This document shows positions 8,752 through 17,477 of a stretch of DNA of 36,845 nucleotides, piece by piece. Source of the DNA: an uncultured Schlesneria sp. (GTDB lineage Bacteria > Planctomycetota > Planctomycetia > Planctomycetales > Planctomycetaceae); the NCBI GenBank assembly GCA_903858935.1, contig CAIOKO010000071.1:1-36845 (forward strand), read 5' to 3'. The translations under genes and the position numbers were made by a program. The notes beneath the pieces are model-generated. The model was not told where the DNA came from, made no database searches, and worked only from the letters and a program-made list of their open reading frames with translations. The stretch's first letter is position 1. Each line of letters starts with the position of its first letter.

Positions 8752-8984
8752 CCACGAATCTGACGAATTTCACGAATCAAAACGGAAGGCCGGAAGATTG
8801 GCGGATTCGTCATTCATACGAAGGGGAACAGAAATACGCATGGGTCTAACGGCTTGCGGAGAACCGGAAACGAAGAAAAGAAAGATTGGAACACTAATCA
8901 GCACTAATCTTCGCTAATCGGAAAATGCCAGAGTCTTTAAAAATCTGGTGTTTCTTATTCGTGGAATTCGTCACATTCGTGAAC
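8752..8984. repeat. Inverted pair of 9-bp-period CGAAT repeats
   Basis: Positions 8752-8780 carry three successive 9-base units of the form (C/G)ACGAATNN. Positions 8955-8984 carry the same three-unit structure on the opposite strand. The two arms could pair over a loop of about 174 bases. Function is unknown. Confidence 0.7.
8888..8921 (+). repeat. 10-bp-period ACTAAT repeat, copy 1
   Basis: The sequence begins GGAA and then shows CACTAATC, CACTAATC and CGCTAATC spaced exactly 10 bases apart. Relatives occur at 21161-21194 (plus), 21249-21271 (minus) and 31038-31070 (plus), always between genes. Confidence 0.75.
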
Positions 8985-9049
8985 AAAAAGTTATTTGGAT
9001 TGGCCGTGTCAGTGTTTTCAGGATGTATTGTCTGGCAAATTCTCAATTA

Positions 9050-9083
9050 CACTGTTTCACCGAAGACGGTGTAACGGTGGCAC
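9050..9083. repeat. 34-bp hairpin repeat, left copy
   Basis: Contains the stem TCACCG-AAGA-CGGTG and ends GTGGCAC. It matches 10036-10069 at 31 of 34 bases in direct orientation. The two copies bracket the HNH gene pair. Confidence 0.75.
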
Positions 9084-9112
9084 CGCGGTTTCAAACCTTA
9101 ATTTGTGCCATG

Positions 9113-9529
9113 TCAATGAGTGGTTTGGGTGGAAAAGAATAGACCGTCGTCCATCAACGCCTGGCGGATCGTTAGCCGACTGGCGGCATTGAGGCGGAGT
9201 AGGGATATGGTGGCTTGAGCGACTTCGGAAAGGCCGATTATTTCCGGACAATTCCACGAGAAATGGTTATCCCATATATCGACACGTGGGTTGAACAGAC
9301 GCACCAAATGTTCCGTTCCGGGAACGTAAGAGGAAACGTCACTTCCTTTGAAGGCATTACAACGGGCGCAAGCCCAAGAAAGATTCGCAAGCTCCGTCGG
9401 TCCCTCGTGTTTGACCGCGCGAATGTGGTCTACTTCGTGCGGTAACACAGTCAACCAATCTGGCGTCTGACAGTACTCACATCGACCCAACGCTCGCTGA
9501 CGAACTTGGGCTCGCAATCCCGATTTCAT
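9113..9529 (-). CDS. HNH endonuclease family protein
   Basis: A 138-residue HNH nuclease. Residues 15-65 show a zinc-knuckle HNH layout: CEYC (first Cys pair), HEVDH (metal and catalytic His region), NLSWACARCNAFKG (Asn and second Cys pair). The C-terminal 70 residues are family-specific (FNPRVDIWDNHFSW, then a helix ending in RLNAASRLTIRQAL). HNH enzymes of this size cut DNA and are found stand-alone, in phages or in defence loci; the target here is unknown. The ATG overlaps the stop of the upstream 94-residue gene by 4 bases, so the two form one coupled unit. Similar small-protein/HNH pairs are, as far as I recall, common in planctomycetes and cyanobacteria. Confidence 0.9.
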   Translation of the reverse strand: MKSGLRAQVRQRALGRCEYCQTPDWLTVLPHEVDHIRAVKHEGPTELANLSWACARCNAFKGSDVSSYVPGTEHLVRLFNPRVDIWDNHFSWNCPEIIGLSEVAQATISLLRLNAASRLTIRQALMDDGLFFSTQTTH

Positions 9530-9810
9530 TGGATTGGTAAGCCGTTTTCACGGAGCGTTCGACGTGCCTTGGCGTGCAAGAGATCTAGGAATTCGCCGGT
9601 CACCAGGTATTGTTCGAGAGTTGTCTCTTCTTCAGGTGTGATGGTTCCCGCGTTTTTCTTTTGCAATAACTGGCGGATCAGCTCTTTTGCTTCATCTTTC
9701 AAATGGAGCGACAGCAACTCCCTGGCAATCTGTGAACTCTCGACGGAACCCGTCGATTCAACGATCTCAGGAAAAATGCCAGCGGGCGGAAATGTCGTTT
9801 GAGTGATCAT
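9526..9810 (-). CDS. Small helical protein coupled to HNH nuclease
   Basis: A 94-residue, predominantly helical and acidic protein with no catalytic motif. The middle segment has a Leu/Lys/Glu heptad look (LSLHLKDEAKELIRQLLQKK), followed by GTITPEEETTLEQYL and a conserved-looking end VTGEFLDLLHAKARRTLRE. It sits directly upstream of the HNH gene and its stop overlaps that ATG, so it is probably a partner or regulator of the nuclease. A role as inhibitor or specificity factor would be inference only. No helix-turn-helix or membrane segment is evident. Confidence 0.8.
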   Translation of the reverse strand: MITQTTFPPAGIFPEIVESTGSVESSQIARELLSLHLKDEAKELIRQLLQKKNAGTITPEEETTLEQYLVTGEFLDLLHAKARRTLRENGLPIQ

Positions 9811-10035
9811 GAAATTGAGTTTACCCGCGTTTTTTCAAGGTGTCGAGCATTTTATGAGAACATCCATGTGGTACGTGGAAACCGTGCTTTCGACGAAATG
9901 AATCGATCCGTCGGCAACAGTTGATTCGTTTTCGAGAGACGCTCATCACGCGGGAGCGATGATGGCTACTTTGATCGGTAATGAAACGTTGCCTGATTCA
10001 TCAGTGACTCAGTGACTTTGCTGCTTTTTGAAGAG

Positions 10036-10069
10036 CACTGTTTCACCGAGGACGGTGTCACAGTGGCAC
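10036..10069. repeat. 34-bp hairpin repeat, right copy
   Basis: Direct repeat of 9050-9083 with three mismatches, again forming TCACCG-AGGA-CGGTG. It lies just beyond the stop of the amidohydrolase gene, where it may also help to end that transcript. The 9811-10035 stretch between the small HNH-partner gene and this copy shows no gene. Confidence 0.75.
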
Positions 10070-10092
10070 AAATTTCGGCTCGTTTTTTGGTC

Positions 10093-13000
10093 CTAGTTCT
10101 TCTTGAGCCTTGCCCGGTACTTGTCGTAGAACTTTGTCTGGCGGCTTTCGGGTTGGAAGGGTTGGCCGTGGATCAGGATTCCTTTGATCTGCGTGGTCGG
10201 CTGCAGCGGGGAACCATCCGTGATGACGATGTTGGCTCGTTTTCCGGCTGTTAACGAGCCGAGCCGGTCTGCTGCACCAAGGATTTCGGCAGAGGTGAGC
10301 GTGACCGATCTCAGGGCTTCTCGTTCCGGTAGTCCGTAGGCGACTGCCATCGCGGCTTCGAACGGGGCATTGCGGCTGTTAGAGGCGGTGTCCGAACGGA
10401 AACAGAGTTTGACACCGGCTTCGTGCAAGCGGCCTGCGTTGGCATACGCAGCGTCGAATGTATCGTAATCTTCGACGGGCTTTCGCATGACAGGGCCGAC
10501 GATGACCGGGACGTTGGCAGCTTTGATTTTGTCGGCCACCTTCCAGCCGTCGGTGACACTGCACAGGACGATTTTCAGCTTTTCTTTCTCGGCGAAGTGT
10601 AACGCTTCGACGATTTCCTGCTTTGTGTCGGCCTCGATGTAGATAGGTTTTTCGCCGCGTAGATATGGGCGAAGGGCTTCGAAGCGGGGATCGGTCAGGG
10701 TTTCTGTTGTAACCGGTTTCGCATCAGGGTTGGGCTTCGAATCGGGCTGAGTCGATTTGGATTTATCGTACAGTCTGGCTGCCTTCAGGTGACGGGTTAA
10801 TTCTTCGATCGCCGGTTTTCTATTCCCTCCGCCGGGCCAGAGCAGATGCAGACCCGCTTCCATGTCAAGCACCATTTCCGGCATTGTCCAACCGGCGAGT
10901 TGAACCAGCGAGGTCTGGCCGGGGATGGTTCCTCCGTGAGCTCGGCCATGAGACGTCATATTGCCTCCCCCCGCGGGAAGACAAAGGATCGTGGTGATCC
11001 CCCCAGCTCGGGCGACGGGGATCAATTCGGAGTCGGGATTGACCGCGATTCCGGCTCGTAGATCGGCTTGAAACTGGCCAATTTCGCTCAGATCGCTGGT
11101 TTCGCGAACTTTGGCGATTTCGATCAGGCCGACCGATGTTCCGGCATCAATCAGACCGGGATAGACGTGCAAACCGTCCGCTTTCAGGATCGGCATTCCT
11201 TCCGTAATGGGCAGATTGGCACCGACGGCCGCGATCTTGCCATCCTCAACGATCACGACTCCATTGGGGATATCCTCGGCATCGATCGGATGGACCATGG
11301 CCCCGGTGATGGCATATTTCGTAGCTTTTGCCGCGTCGAGATCGATCCGGGTGATTCGTTGCTCCGGCTTGGGAAGAAGCAGTTCCGGGGGGGTGGCGGA
11401 GCGTGCGACACCTGCGGGACTCATGCTGCTCGGCTGTTTGTCGCGTGTGAAGTAGACTTCGCCCGCGATCAAGGTCTGTTCGCAACGTGAGAATCCGTTG
11501 AGTGGGTGACCATTGAAGATGGCGATGTCCCCTTGTTTGCCGACTTCGATAGAGCCGATCCGGTCGGAAATCCCCAGTTCTCGGGCGGGGTTCAAGGTGA
11601 TTGCCTGAAGCGCTGCATCGGGAGGCATGTTTCCATAACGGACCGTTTTGGCCGCTTCGGCATAGAGGTGTCGGATCAATTCCCAATCATCGCTCTTAAT
11701 GACGACGTTGGCGCCCGCTTCCTGGAGCAGGGCAGCGTTGTGCGGGACAGCATCAAAGGCTTCGACTTTGTAGGCCCACCAGTCCGCGAACGTACTGCAA
11801 CTGGCTCCGTGCTTGGCGATTTCCGGGGCGACTTTGTATCCCTCAAGCACGTGTTGAAGCGATTGGACACGGATGCCGTGATTCTCGGCGACTCGCAGCA
11901 GCATCAGGATTTCATCAGCCCGGTAGCAGTGCGAGTGAATAAACTTCTGATGGTTCAGGATGTCGGTCAAGGCTTCGAGACGAAGGTCTCGGCGCGGTTC
12001 GAGCAGCCGATCGGCGGCTCCGCCTGCCTGACGCCTGGCCTGTTCGTATTCCAGCCAGACTCGTCGATAGTCCAGGGCTTCCATGAAGGCTCGGTTAAGT
12101 GTTGCTTCGACACCGAGTCGTGTGTTGGGGAACCGACCGTTTCGGAATTTGACGTTTTCGCCCAGGGCGAATTTTACTCCTGAATTGGAACCGGGGAAAA
12201 GGTGGTCGGCGGCACTCAGGCCATGTTTGAGCTGGACGACGGCATCTTGTCCGCCGATACAATTTGCGGACCCGTGCAGCAGTCTGGCGGTCGTGACACC
12301 GCCCGCCAGGGCACGATACTCACTGACGTCAGCGGAATTCACGACGTCGCGAACGCGGACTTCACAGACGATGGACGAGGTTGCCTCGTTCACTCCCCCC
12401 AAGCCGTTCGAGATCATGATGTGGCTGTGTGTATCAATGATGCCGGGCATCAGATAACGCCCGGTGGCGTCGATGACTGTTATTCCCGGCTCGGGCTGAA
12501 GGTTCGGACTGATGGCGACGATCGTTCCCGCTTTGATCAGCACCGATGTTTTGGGGAGGGTTTGTCCCGTTGCTGTCAGGACAGTTCCGTCCTTGATGAG
12601 TACGTTACCTCCGGTCACGACTGGCCTGGCTTTTCGGTCGTCGATCGTTTCGATCGGTTGGTCGCCTGGGATTGGCGGAGCTTGGGTACTGGCAGTCTGC
12701 GCCGAACTCGAATTGTTCGCAGGTGTCAGCGCGTTCGCGGTATTTGTCGGTTGAGCGGCATCCTTCTTCGGTTCCGGGTCGCTCGCTTCGATTCCCGTCA
12801 ATTGGATGGCAGGATTTGAAGAGGGGGCACCGGATGAGTCTTTCGGTTCAACACGTTTGGCAGTCCATTTTGTCGCGGCACCGAACGGTGATTTGAGGTT
12901 TCCCTTCAGTTCCAATGGACGGAACGGTTCTGTTGCGGGTGGCGTGACGGACTGAGGTTCTGATTGCGGCTTGGCGGGAACAGTCCATCCTGCGGTGTCG

Positions 13001-14604
13001 AACTTCAGCTGGATTGTGGAATCGCCCGCTCCGATCGAGACGACGAATTCGATTCCGTCTTTTGTCGCGGTTCCGGACGTGATTCGTCCGTCCCCTTGTT
13101 CGCAGACGAATCGACCGGAAAGAGTTCGATCCGTCTGAGTCAGTTCCAGGTCTCCACGGACTTTCGCGTCTGCGGAATCAATTTCGACATTCCATTTTCC
13201 TGCGACTTGAAGCGGAGCTGGTTCGCCAGGTTTGGAGGGTTCGACCGGTTTTGCGTCTTTGTGATACTCGTATCTCTGGCTGCCGATGACGACGTGTCGG
13301 ACCTTTGATTGTTCATTGTCAAATTGTCCGGTCAGGGCTACGAAGTAAGCAGGTCGACCGACGGCAATCGTGCCAAGTTCCCGTTCGAGACCAAGGATCG
13401 TGGCGGCCTGGGTGGTGAGCGCTCCGAGAGCCGCTTCTTTTGTCAGGCCGTTTGCGATCGCTTGTCGGATTCCCTTCAGAACGTCGGCGGGTGATTTGCC
13501 ATCTCGGGATGAGACCGCGAAGCGGACTCCTGCTTTTTGCAGTTCTGCCAATCCTGCAACGCGGCGTTTCCATTGAAGCAGCTTTTGCTCGCGAACTCGT
13601 TGGGGTTCAGGGATGTCGGCATAATCGTCGGTATTCGGTTTGGCCGGTTCGACTTTTGGTTCGTCTCCGAAATCAACGTGAACGATGACATCGGTCTCGG
13701 TCGACTTCAGCCGTTCGGTGATCCGATAGGCTTCGTGGCCACCCCAGATTGTGGTTCGCAATTGATGTTCGGCTGCGAAATTCAGTGCGCGGTCATGATC
13801 GTCGCGCGTACTGGCGATAAACATCGTCCGTAGTCGACCGGCGCGGATGGCACTGAAGGTGTCGAGCGTCGTATCGGCCGCAGGTCGGTCGATGCCGGAA
13901 ACACCTTCAGCGAACAGACGAAGGTGTTTTTCATGTCGGGCCGCGTCCAGAAATGTTTGCCTCAAGTGAGCATGTACACCCATGTTGGTGGCGGGGTACT
14001 CGTCGCCACCTCGTTCGGAAAGTTGAAGTGTGGCGAATGTTGTGGGGGAAAGCAGGGATTCACGGATGGGGAGCGATGCCAGATTGACGACGGCTCCTTG
14101 TCCGCTGGCGATTCGGCCCCCGGGGAGCACATGCACGGCGACGAAACCGGCCTGTCGGTACTTTTCGAGATCCTGGGTCGAAGGCTTCAGATGTTTTGCG
14201 GCGGCGAATTCGGGTGTCAAACCGGTGTGGTCATCGCTACGCAATCCGGCCAATGCGTATTTCGAGATATCGACGTTTCGCCCTTCGACGGGGGCGGGTT
14301 TTGAGTCGTCCAGCAGCGCTACGGCTCCGGCATCGACAAAACCTGGGTAAATCGTCAGCCCGTCCCCTTCGATGATCTCGGCGTCAGTCGGAATTTCGAC
14401 ATTCGGACCGACGGCGGCGATCCGACCCGCTCGGACGACCAGAGTTCCGGCGTCGATCTGCTGGCCGGGAGCGGTAACAATCTTCGCGTTCCGGATGGCG
14501 AAAGTACGAATGTGAAAGCCGGGTTCTTCGTCCGCTTGTGCGTCAAGGCTTAACGCACCGAAGCAAACGAAAAGGGACGTTAAGAGGGAGGCGAATCGGT
14601 TCAT
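10093..14604 (-). CDS. Exported triple-amidohydrolase fusion protein
   Basis: A giant protein of about 1503 residues with a signal peptide (MNRFASLLTSLFVCFGALS, ending ADE). Three imidazolonepropionase/amidohydrolase-like modules follow one another. The first (about 30-450) has the strand and NVxxPGFVD framework but reads YPGFVDAGA, without the metal-binding HxH. A small beta-rich segment (about 465-550, WNVEIDSADAKVRGDLEL) follows. The middle module (about 660-1090) is canonical, with MPGIIDTHSH near 720, HSHCYRAD near 890, QHVLEGYK, and SDDWE near 970. The third (about 1110-1490) again lacks HxH (YPGLIDAGTS). Only the middle unit is expected to be catalytic, on an unknown cyclic amide or peptide-derived substrate. 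The frame is open from 14664; I chose the ATG at 14604 because the signal peptide begins there. Confidence 0.88.
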   Translation of the reverse strand: MNRFASLLTSLFVCFGALSLDAQADEEPGFHIRTFAIRNAKIVTAPGQQIDAGTLVVRAGRIAAVGPNVEIPTDAEIIEGDGLTIYPGFVDAGAVALLDDSKPAPVEGRNVDISKYALAGLRSDDHTGLTPEFAAAKHLKPSTQDLEKYRQAGFVAVHVLPGGRIASGQGAVVNLASLPIRESLLSPTTFATLQLSERGGDEYPATNMGVHAHLRQTFLDAARHEKHLRLFAEGVSGIDRPAADTTLDTFSAIRAGRLRTMFIASTRDDHDRALNFAAEHQLRTTIWGGHEAYRITERLKSTETDVIVHVDFGDEPKVEPAKPNTDDYADIPEPQRVREQKLLQWKRRVAGLAELQKAGVRFAVSSRDGKSPADVLKGIRQAIANGLTKEAALGALTTQAATILGLERELGTIAVGRPAYFVALTGQFDNEQSKVRHVVIGSQRYEYHKDAKPVEPSKPGEPAPLQVAGKWNVEIDSADAKVRGDLELTQTDRTLSGRFVCEQGDGRITSGTATKDGIEFVVSIGAGDSTIQLKFDTAGWTVPAKPQSEPQSVTPPATEPFRPLELKGNLKSPFGAATKWTAKRVEPKDSSGAPSSNPAIQLTGIEASDPEPKKDAAQPTNTANALTPANNSSSAQTASTQAPPIPGDQPIETIDDRKARPVVTGGNVLIKDGTVLTATGQTLPKTSVLIKAGTIVAISPNLQPEPGITVIDATGRYLMPGIIDTHSHIMISNGLGGVNEATSSIVCEVRVRDVVNSADVSEYRALAGGVTTARLLHGSANCIGGQDAVVQLKHGLSAADHLFPGSNSGVKFALGENVKFRNGRFPNTRLGVEATLNRAFMEALDYRRVWLEYEQARRQAGGAADRLLEPRRDLRLEALTDILNHQKFIHSHCYRADEILMLLRVAENHGIRVQSLQHVLEGYKVAPEIAKHGASCSTFADWWAYKVEAFDAVPHNAALLQEAGANVVIKSDDWELIRHLYAEAAKTVRYGNMPPDAALQAITLNPARELGISDRIGSIEVGKQGDIAIFNGHPLNGFSRCEQTLIAGEVYFTRDKQPSSMSPAGVARSATPPELLLPKPEQRITRIDLDAAKATKYAITGAMVHPIDAEDIPNGVVIVEDGKIAAVGANLPITEGMPILKADGLHVYPGLIDAGTSVGLIEIAKVRETSDLSEIGQFQADLRAGIAVNPDSELIPVARAGGITTILCLPAGGGNMTSHGRAHGGTIPGQTSLVQLAGWTMPEMVLDMEAGLHLLWPGGGNRKPAIEELTRHLKAARLYDKSKSTQPDSKPNPDAKPVTTETLTDPRFEALRPYLRGEKPIYIEADTKQEIVEALHFAEKEKLKIVLCSVTDGWKVADKIKAANVPVIVGPVMRKPVEDYDTFDAAYANAGRLHEAGVKLCFRSDTASNSRNAPFEAAMAVAYGLPEREALRSVTLTSAEILGAADRLGSLTAGKRANIVITDGSPLQPTTQIKGILIHGQPFQPESRQTKFYDKYRARLKKN

Positions 14605-14969
14605 GGAACCAGGGGCTATCGGTGACAACGCAATATTCCTGACTATAAGGGCAACTGAGACCATTGCAGCCTAATCGCTGGACCAGACCGTTCGCCAGTG
14701 GGTTTTCGTCGATGTGTGTGTTTTGTTTCGGCTGGCCGAACACTCTGATGGCAATCGGTCGTCGACATTGATAACGCCGTGAAGAAGAAAGTGTGCGAAA
14801 AGTCGCGTTTTAGAGGGGGCCTGTGCCACTGCTTGGCCGTCTTTCGGCAAGCAGTGCTCTTTGACAGGTAATCAAGCAGTGCTCTTTGACAGGTAATAAG
14901 GAGAAGAGACTGCTTCTCCGAAGACTACTAAGCAGTGGCACGTCGGACTGATACCGGTTTGTGAAGGTA
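14605..14969. repeat. Intergenic region with palindrome and 25-bp tandem repeat
   Basis: No gene is supported. Perfect 12-bp inverted arms GTGCCACTGCTT (14823-14834) and AAGCAGTGGCAC (14930-14941) enclose an exact 25-bp unit present twice in tandem (14848-14872 and 14873-14897, beginning CAAGCAGTGCTC). The arms resemble the hairpin at 29182-29220. The region separates two minus-strand genes. Confidence 0.75.
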
Positions 14970-16382
14970 TTACCTCAATGGATTTTTCGGCATTGCCGGT
15001 GCGAGTGCCGGGTCGTCCAAATCGATTCGGTAAAGGATCTGGTTGTAATCATATCGCGGGGTTGGCAGGGGGCGGTCGGCGAACTGTTGGGTGTAAGTTC
15101 CTTCGAAGAGAAGGACTGGCGAATCTTCAGAGGTCAATTCAGGGTGTAAGCGAGGATTGTAAAAGGTGTAGTTGTCGTGTGACAGAATCTTGATGGCAGG
15201 TCCCCATGGACCTGTTGGAGAGTTCGCTTCGGCGTACCAGAGTTCTCCGAATACCGATGGTTTGCCGAACGATTGCATGAAAACGGTGACCCAGCGTTTG
15301 CGGTAATTGTTGAATGCAATTGATCCGGTGTGGGGGACGACTGGTTTTCCGTCGATCGCGGCGGGGATTTCTTTTTGCGGCTCCAGAATCTGCCATTGAG
15401 ACGGGTCTTGCCAGGCTTCGAAAGTGGCGGGGCAACGCAATTTCGGTAACGGGTTTCCGAATAAGACCCATTCCTTGCCATTTTCGTCTTTCCAGAAGGC
15501 CGGGTGTCCGTCGGGAACGACCGGTTGGTTTGGTGACTCTTTCGATTTTGTCCAGACGGTCTTGAGAGGGGTGAATTCTGATCTTCCTTCGTCCCAGACG
15601 CATAAACCCGTTTCATAGGCTTCGAGTGGCGGTTTCACCTTGATATAGGTGCAGACGAGTTTTGGTGCGTTGGTTTTATCTGGCAGACTAACGTATCCAT
15701 TTACCCATGTTGGCCCTGTTCCCGGCATTTTCGCCACTCCGCGAGGAACGCCTTGATTGTTGGTGAAGAAATGGAACGTGGGGCGAAGCGGTGGTTCAAA
15801 CGTCTTAAACGGCGTGAGGCCGGTGGTTGCGCTGCTGGTGTCAAAGATTCCCAGCGGGTACCTGGCAAGTGTCGTATCCCCCCAGGCCCAATAGAGCTTT
15901 CCTCGATGGATTGCCGTTTGAACGCTGTCGCAACCGACGATTGGGGCATCGCGCCAGTCCGTTTCAAGACCGATCTGCTGGCTTTCGCTGAAAAGTCCCG
16001 TACCAGTCAGTCGTCCGATCCGTTTGGCAATGTTCTTGCGTTCGACTTCTACTTTCAGCGCCTGGCCCGGTCGGGGAGTAAGCCGGACACCTCGGTAGCC
16101 AAATCCATCTGCTGGAACTTCGTAGCCGTGTCCCAACACGTCGAACCAGACTTCCTGACCCATCAGTTCAGGAGCGTTGAATGCGATGATTCCGGCATTA
16201 TCAGTCACGAATCTCGCAAGATTTGTGGTTCGTAATTCGACCAGTGGGACGGGCCAGCCTGTTCCCTTTTCGGTTACGGCAATCTGGCAAGGTTGTGGCA
16301 GATCCGCCGCGACCGCGAACGGGCCAGGCGAAATCGCCAGCGAAATTACGAGAAATGCGGGCTGAAACGGGGAAGTTCGCAT
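14970..16382 (-). CDS. Secreted beta-propeller protein, DUF4185/GH43-like
   Basis: A protein of about 470 residues with an N-terminal signal (FLVISLAISPGPFAVAA). Residues about 30-135 look like a carboxypeptidase-regulatory/Ig-like beta domain (EKGTGWPVPLVELRTT...). The remainder has repeated Trp/Asp/Gly-rich strands: WAWGDTTLARYPLGIFDTSS, GHPAFWKDENGKEWVLFGNP, WYAEANSPTGPWGPA and FYNPRLHPEL. These resemble five-bladed propellers of DUF4185 and GH43/GH32-type enzymes. Carbohydrate processing is an inference; I cannot assign catalytic acids with certainty. Start: the frame is open from 16400, and the ATG at 16382 gives a better signal peptide. It is preceded by a long non-coding stretch and is divergent from rho. 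Confidence 0.75.
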   Translation of the reverse strand: MRTSPFQPAFLVISLAISPGPFAVAADLPQPCQIAVTEKGTGWPVPLVELRTTNLARFVTDNAGIIAFNAPELMGQEVWFDVLGHGYEVPADGFGYRGVRLTPRPGQALKVEVERKNIAKRIGRLTGTGLFSESQQIGLETDWRDAPIVGCDSVQTAIHRGKLYWAWGDTTLARYPLGIFDTSSATTGLTPFKTFEPPLRPTFHFFTNNQGVPRGVAKMPGTGPTWVNGYVSLPDKTNAPKLVCTYIKVKPPLEAYETGLCVWDEGRSEFTPLKTVWTKSKESPNQPVVPDGHPAFWKDENGKEWVLFGNPLPKLRCPATFEAWQDPSQWQILEPQKEIPAAIDGKPVVPHTGSIAFNNYRKRWVTVFMQSFGKPSVFGELWYAEANSPTGPWGPAIKILSHDNYTFYNPRLHPELTSEDSPVLLFEGTYTQQFADRPLPTPRYDYNQILYRIDLDDPALAPAMPKNPLR

Positions 16383-16400
16383 TGAATCGTTGTCCTGCAA

Positions 16401-17477
16401 AACTCTTTAGAAGGGCTCGAGGTCGTGCCTCTTGTTTGTTTTTTTGATTGAGTCTCGTCGGCTCGTCATCGGAATACCGAAATCGAAGCGTGCATTGAGG
16501 GAAGGCCTTGACTCGAAACTATGATGTAACGCGTTTATTTGATGAAACTTGTGATGATGTTTGATCTGTCGAACCGAGTTTTTTATGAGCTCGATCGGAA
16601 CGTGACTAAGATCAGGCCAGAGATTGCTCCCGTCTGTGAGGTGGTTAAGGCTGATCGTGTCGAGCGGTCGGGCGAGATACAACGGCTATGCGGGGGTTCG
16701 GAACGACGATTCCGAAACTTTTTTTTGAACTCCGGCGGAATTTATGGATTTGAGTAAAAGACTTGAATTGACAGAACTCGTAAGCTCGATATGATCCCAC
16801 AGTCGTTACGTGCTTTCCGACAGGCACAGATTCAGGAGTGTTACTTTTGAATCGCCTCGCTTCGCAAGATGTCCAAGGTTTCTTGACGGTCTCCCTAGAA
16901 GTTCTGATGTTACGGTAATCGTGACGTGAGAAGTTTCAAGATGGTGAGGGTGGCTGTGGCATCTTGAGTCATTCGTCCTCAGGCTCATCAGTTTGAAACG
17001 CTTTCTATTTGCTTTCGAACGTGGGTTTTCGACGATCACTCAACTTGCTGTTACATTGGTAGTTCTCTGGCATTCGCTCGTTGTCGTCTGAATCGCTCCT
17101 TTGAGGCGAAAATGTATTCGCCTTGGCGTGCGTTGGGGACGGGAATTGTGGTTGCCAAGTTCGCTGGAGATAGCGTTCGCGATTTTCGGACGTTTGAAAG
17201 ATTAGGCGGAGCAGGGTTTGTTTGCTGTGAGTGTTGGCTGGGCGTTTAAAGGCAGGAATTTCTTGTCGTCAGCTTTATCTTAATCGAAGAATTTGCGATC
17301 AGTTTGTCGTTGTTTTTCAATCTTGGATCCCGTGTGACGGGGTCAGACTATTTGAACGGAACCCGCCTGGATGTGCTGGGGATTCCAATCTGGACCGATT
17401 TGTTCTCCGCCGGGTGGTGCATGCCATTCGACAGCGTTGAGGTTTTCTTGCCCGCTCGCGCTGAGTGTGTTTAGCCA
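16401..17477. other. Non-coding region between propeller gene and rho
   Basis: About 1.1 kb without a convincing gene on either strand. It holds a strong-looking plus-strand promoter at 16768-16795, roughly 680 bases before rho. The stretch after the promoter is best read as a long rho leader. Small open frames (for example plus strand 17231-17440) have no ribosome-binding site or recognisable domain. No repeat family of the window is present here. Confidence 0.6.
16768..16795 (+). promoter_or_regulatory. Sigma70-type promoter for rho leader
   Basis: TTGACA (16768-16773) and TATGAT (16790-16795) are separated by 16 bases, close to the sigma70 consensus on the plus strand. The next recognisable plus-strand gene is rho, so the transcript would carry an untranslated leader of about 680 bases. 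It could instead drive an unrecognised small RNA. Confidence 0.55.

Larger units (their letters stand above)
8625..9112. repeat. Intergenic region with short-period repeats
   Basis: No gene is supported. The region contains an inverted pair of 9-bp-period repeats (8752-8780 and 8955-8984, units like CACGAATCT, GACGAATTT), one copy of a 10-bp-period repeat (8888-8921, units CACTAATC, CACTAATC, CGCTAATC) and a hairpin repeat at 9050-9083. Open frames here encode only the translated repeats. Confidence 0.7.

Noticed and set aside
8538-8813. Minus-strand open frame of 91 codons
   Set aside because: It runs through the tRNA-Leu gene and the CGAAT repeats, so it is translated non-coding DNA.
11506-12183. 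Plus-strand open frame of 225 codons inside the amidohydrolase gene
   Set aside because: It lies wholly antisense to the canonical middle amidohydrolase module and shows no family motif.
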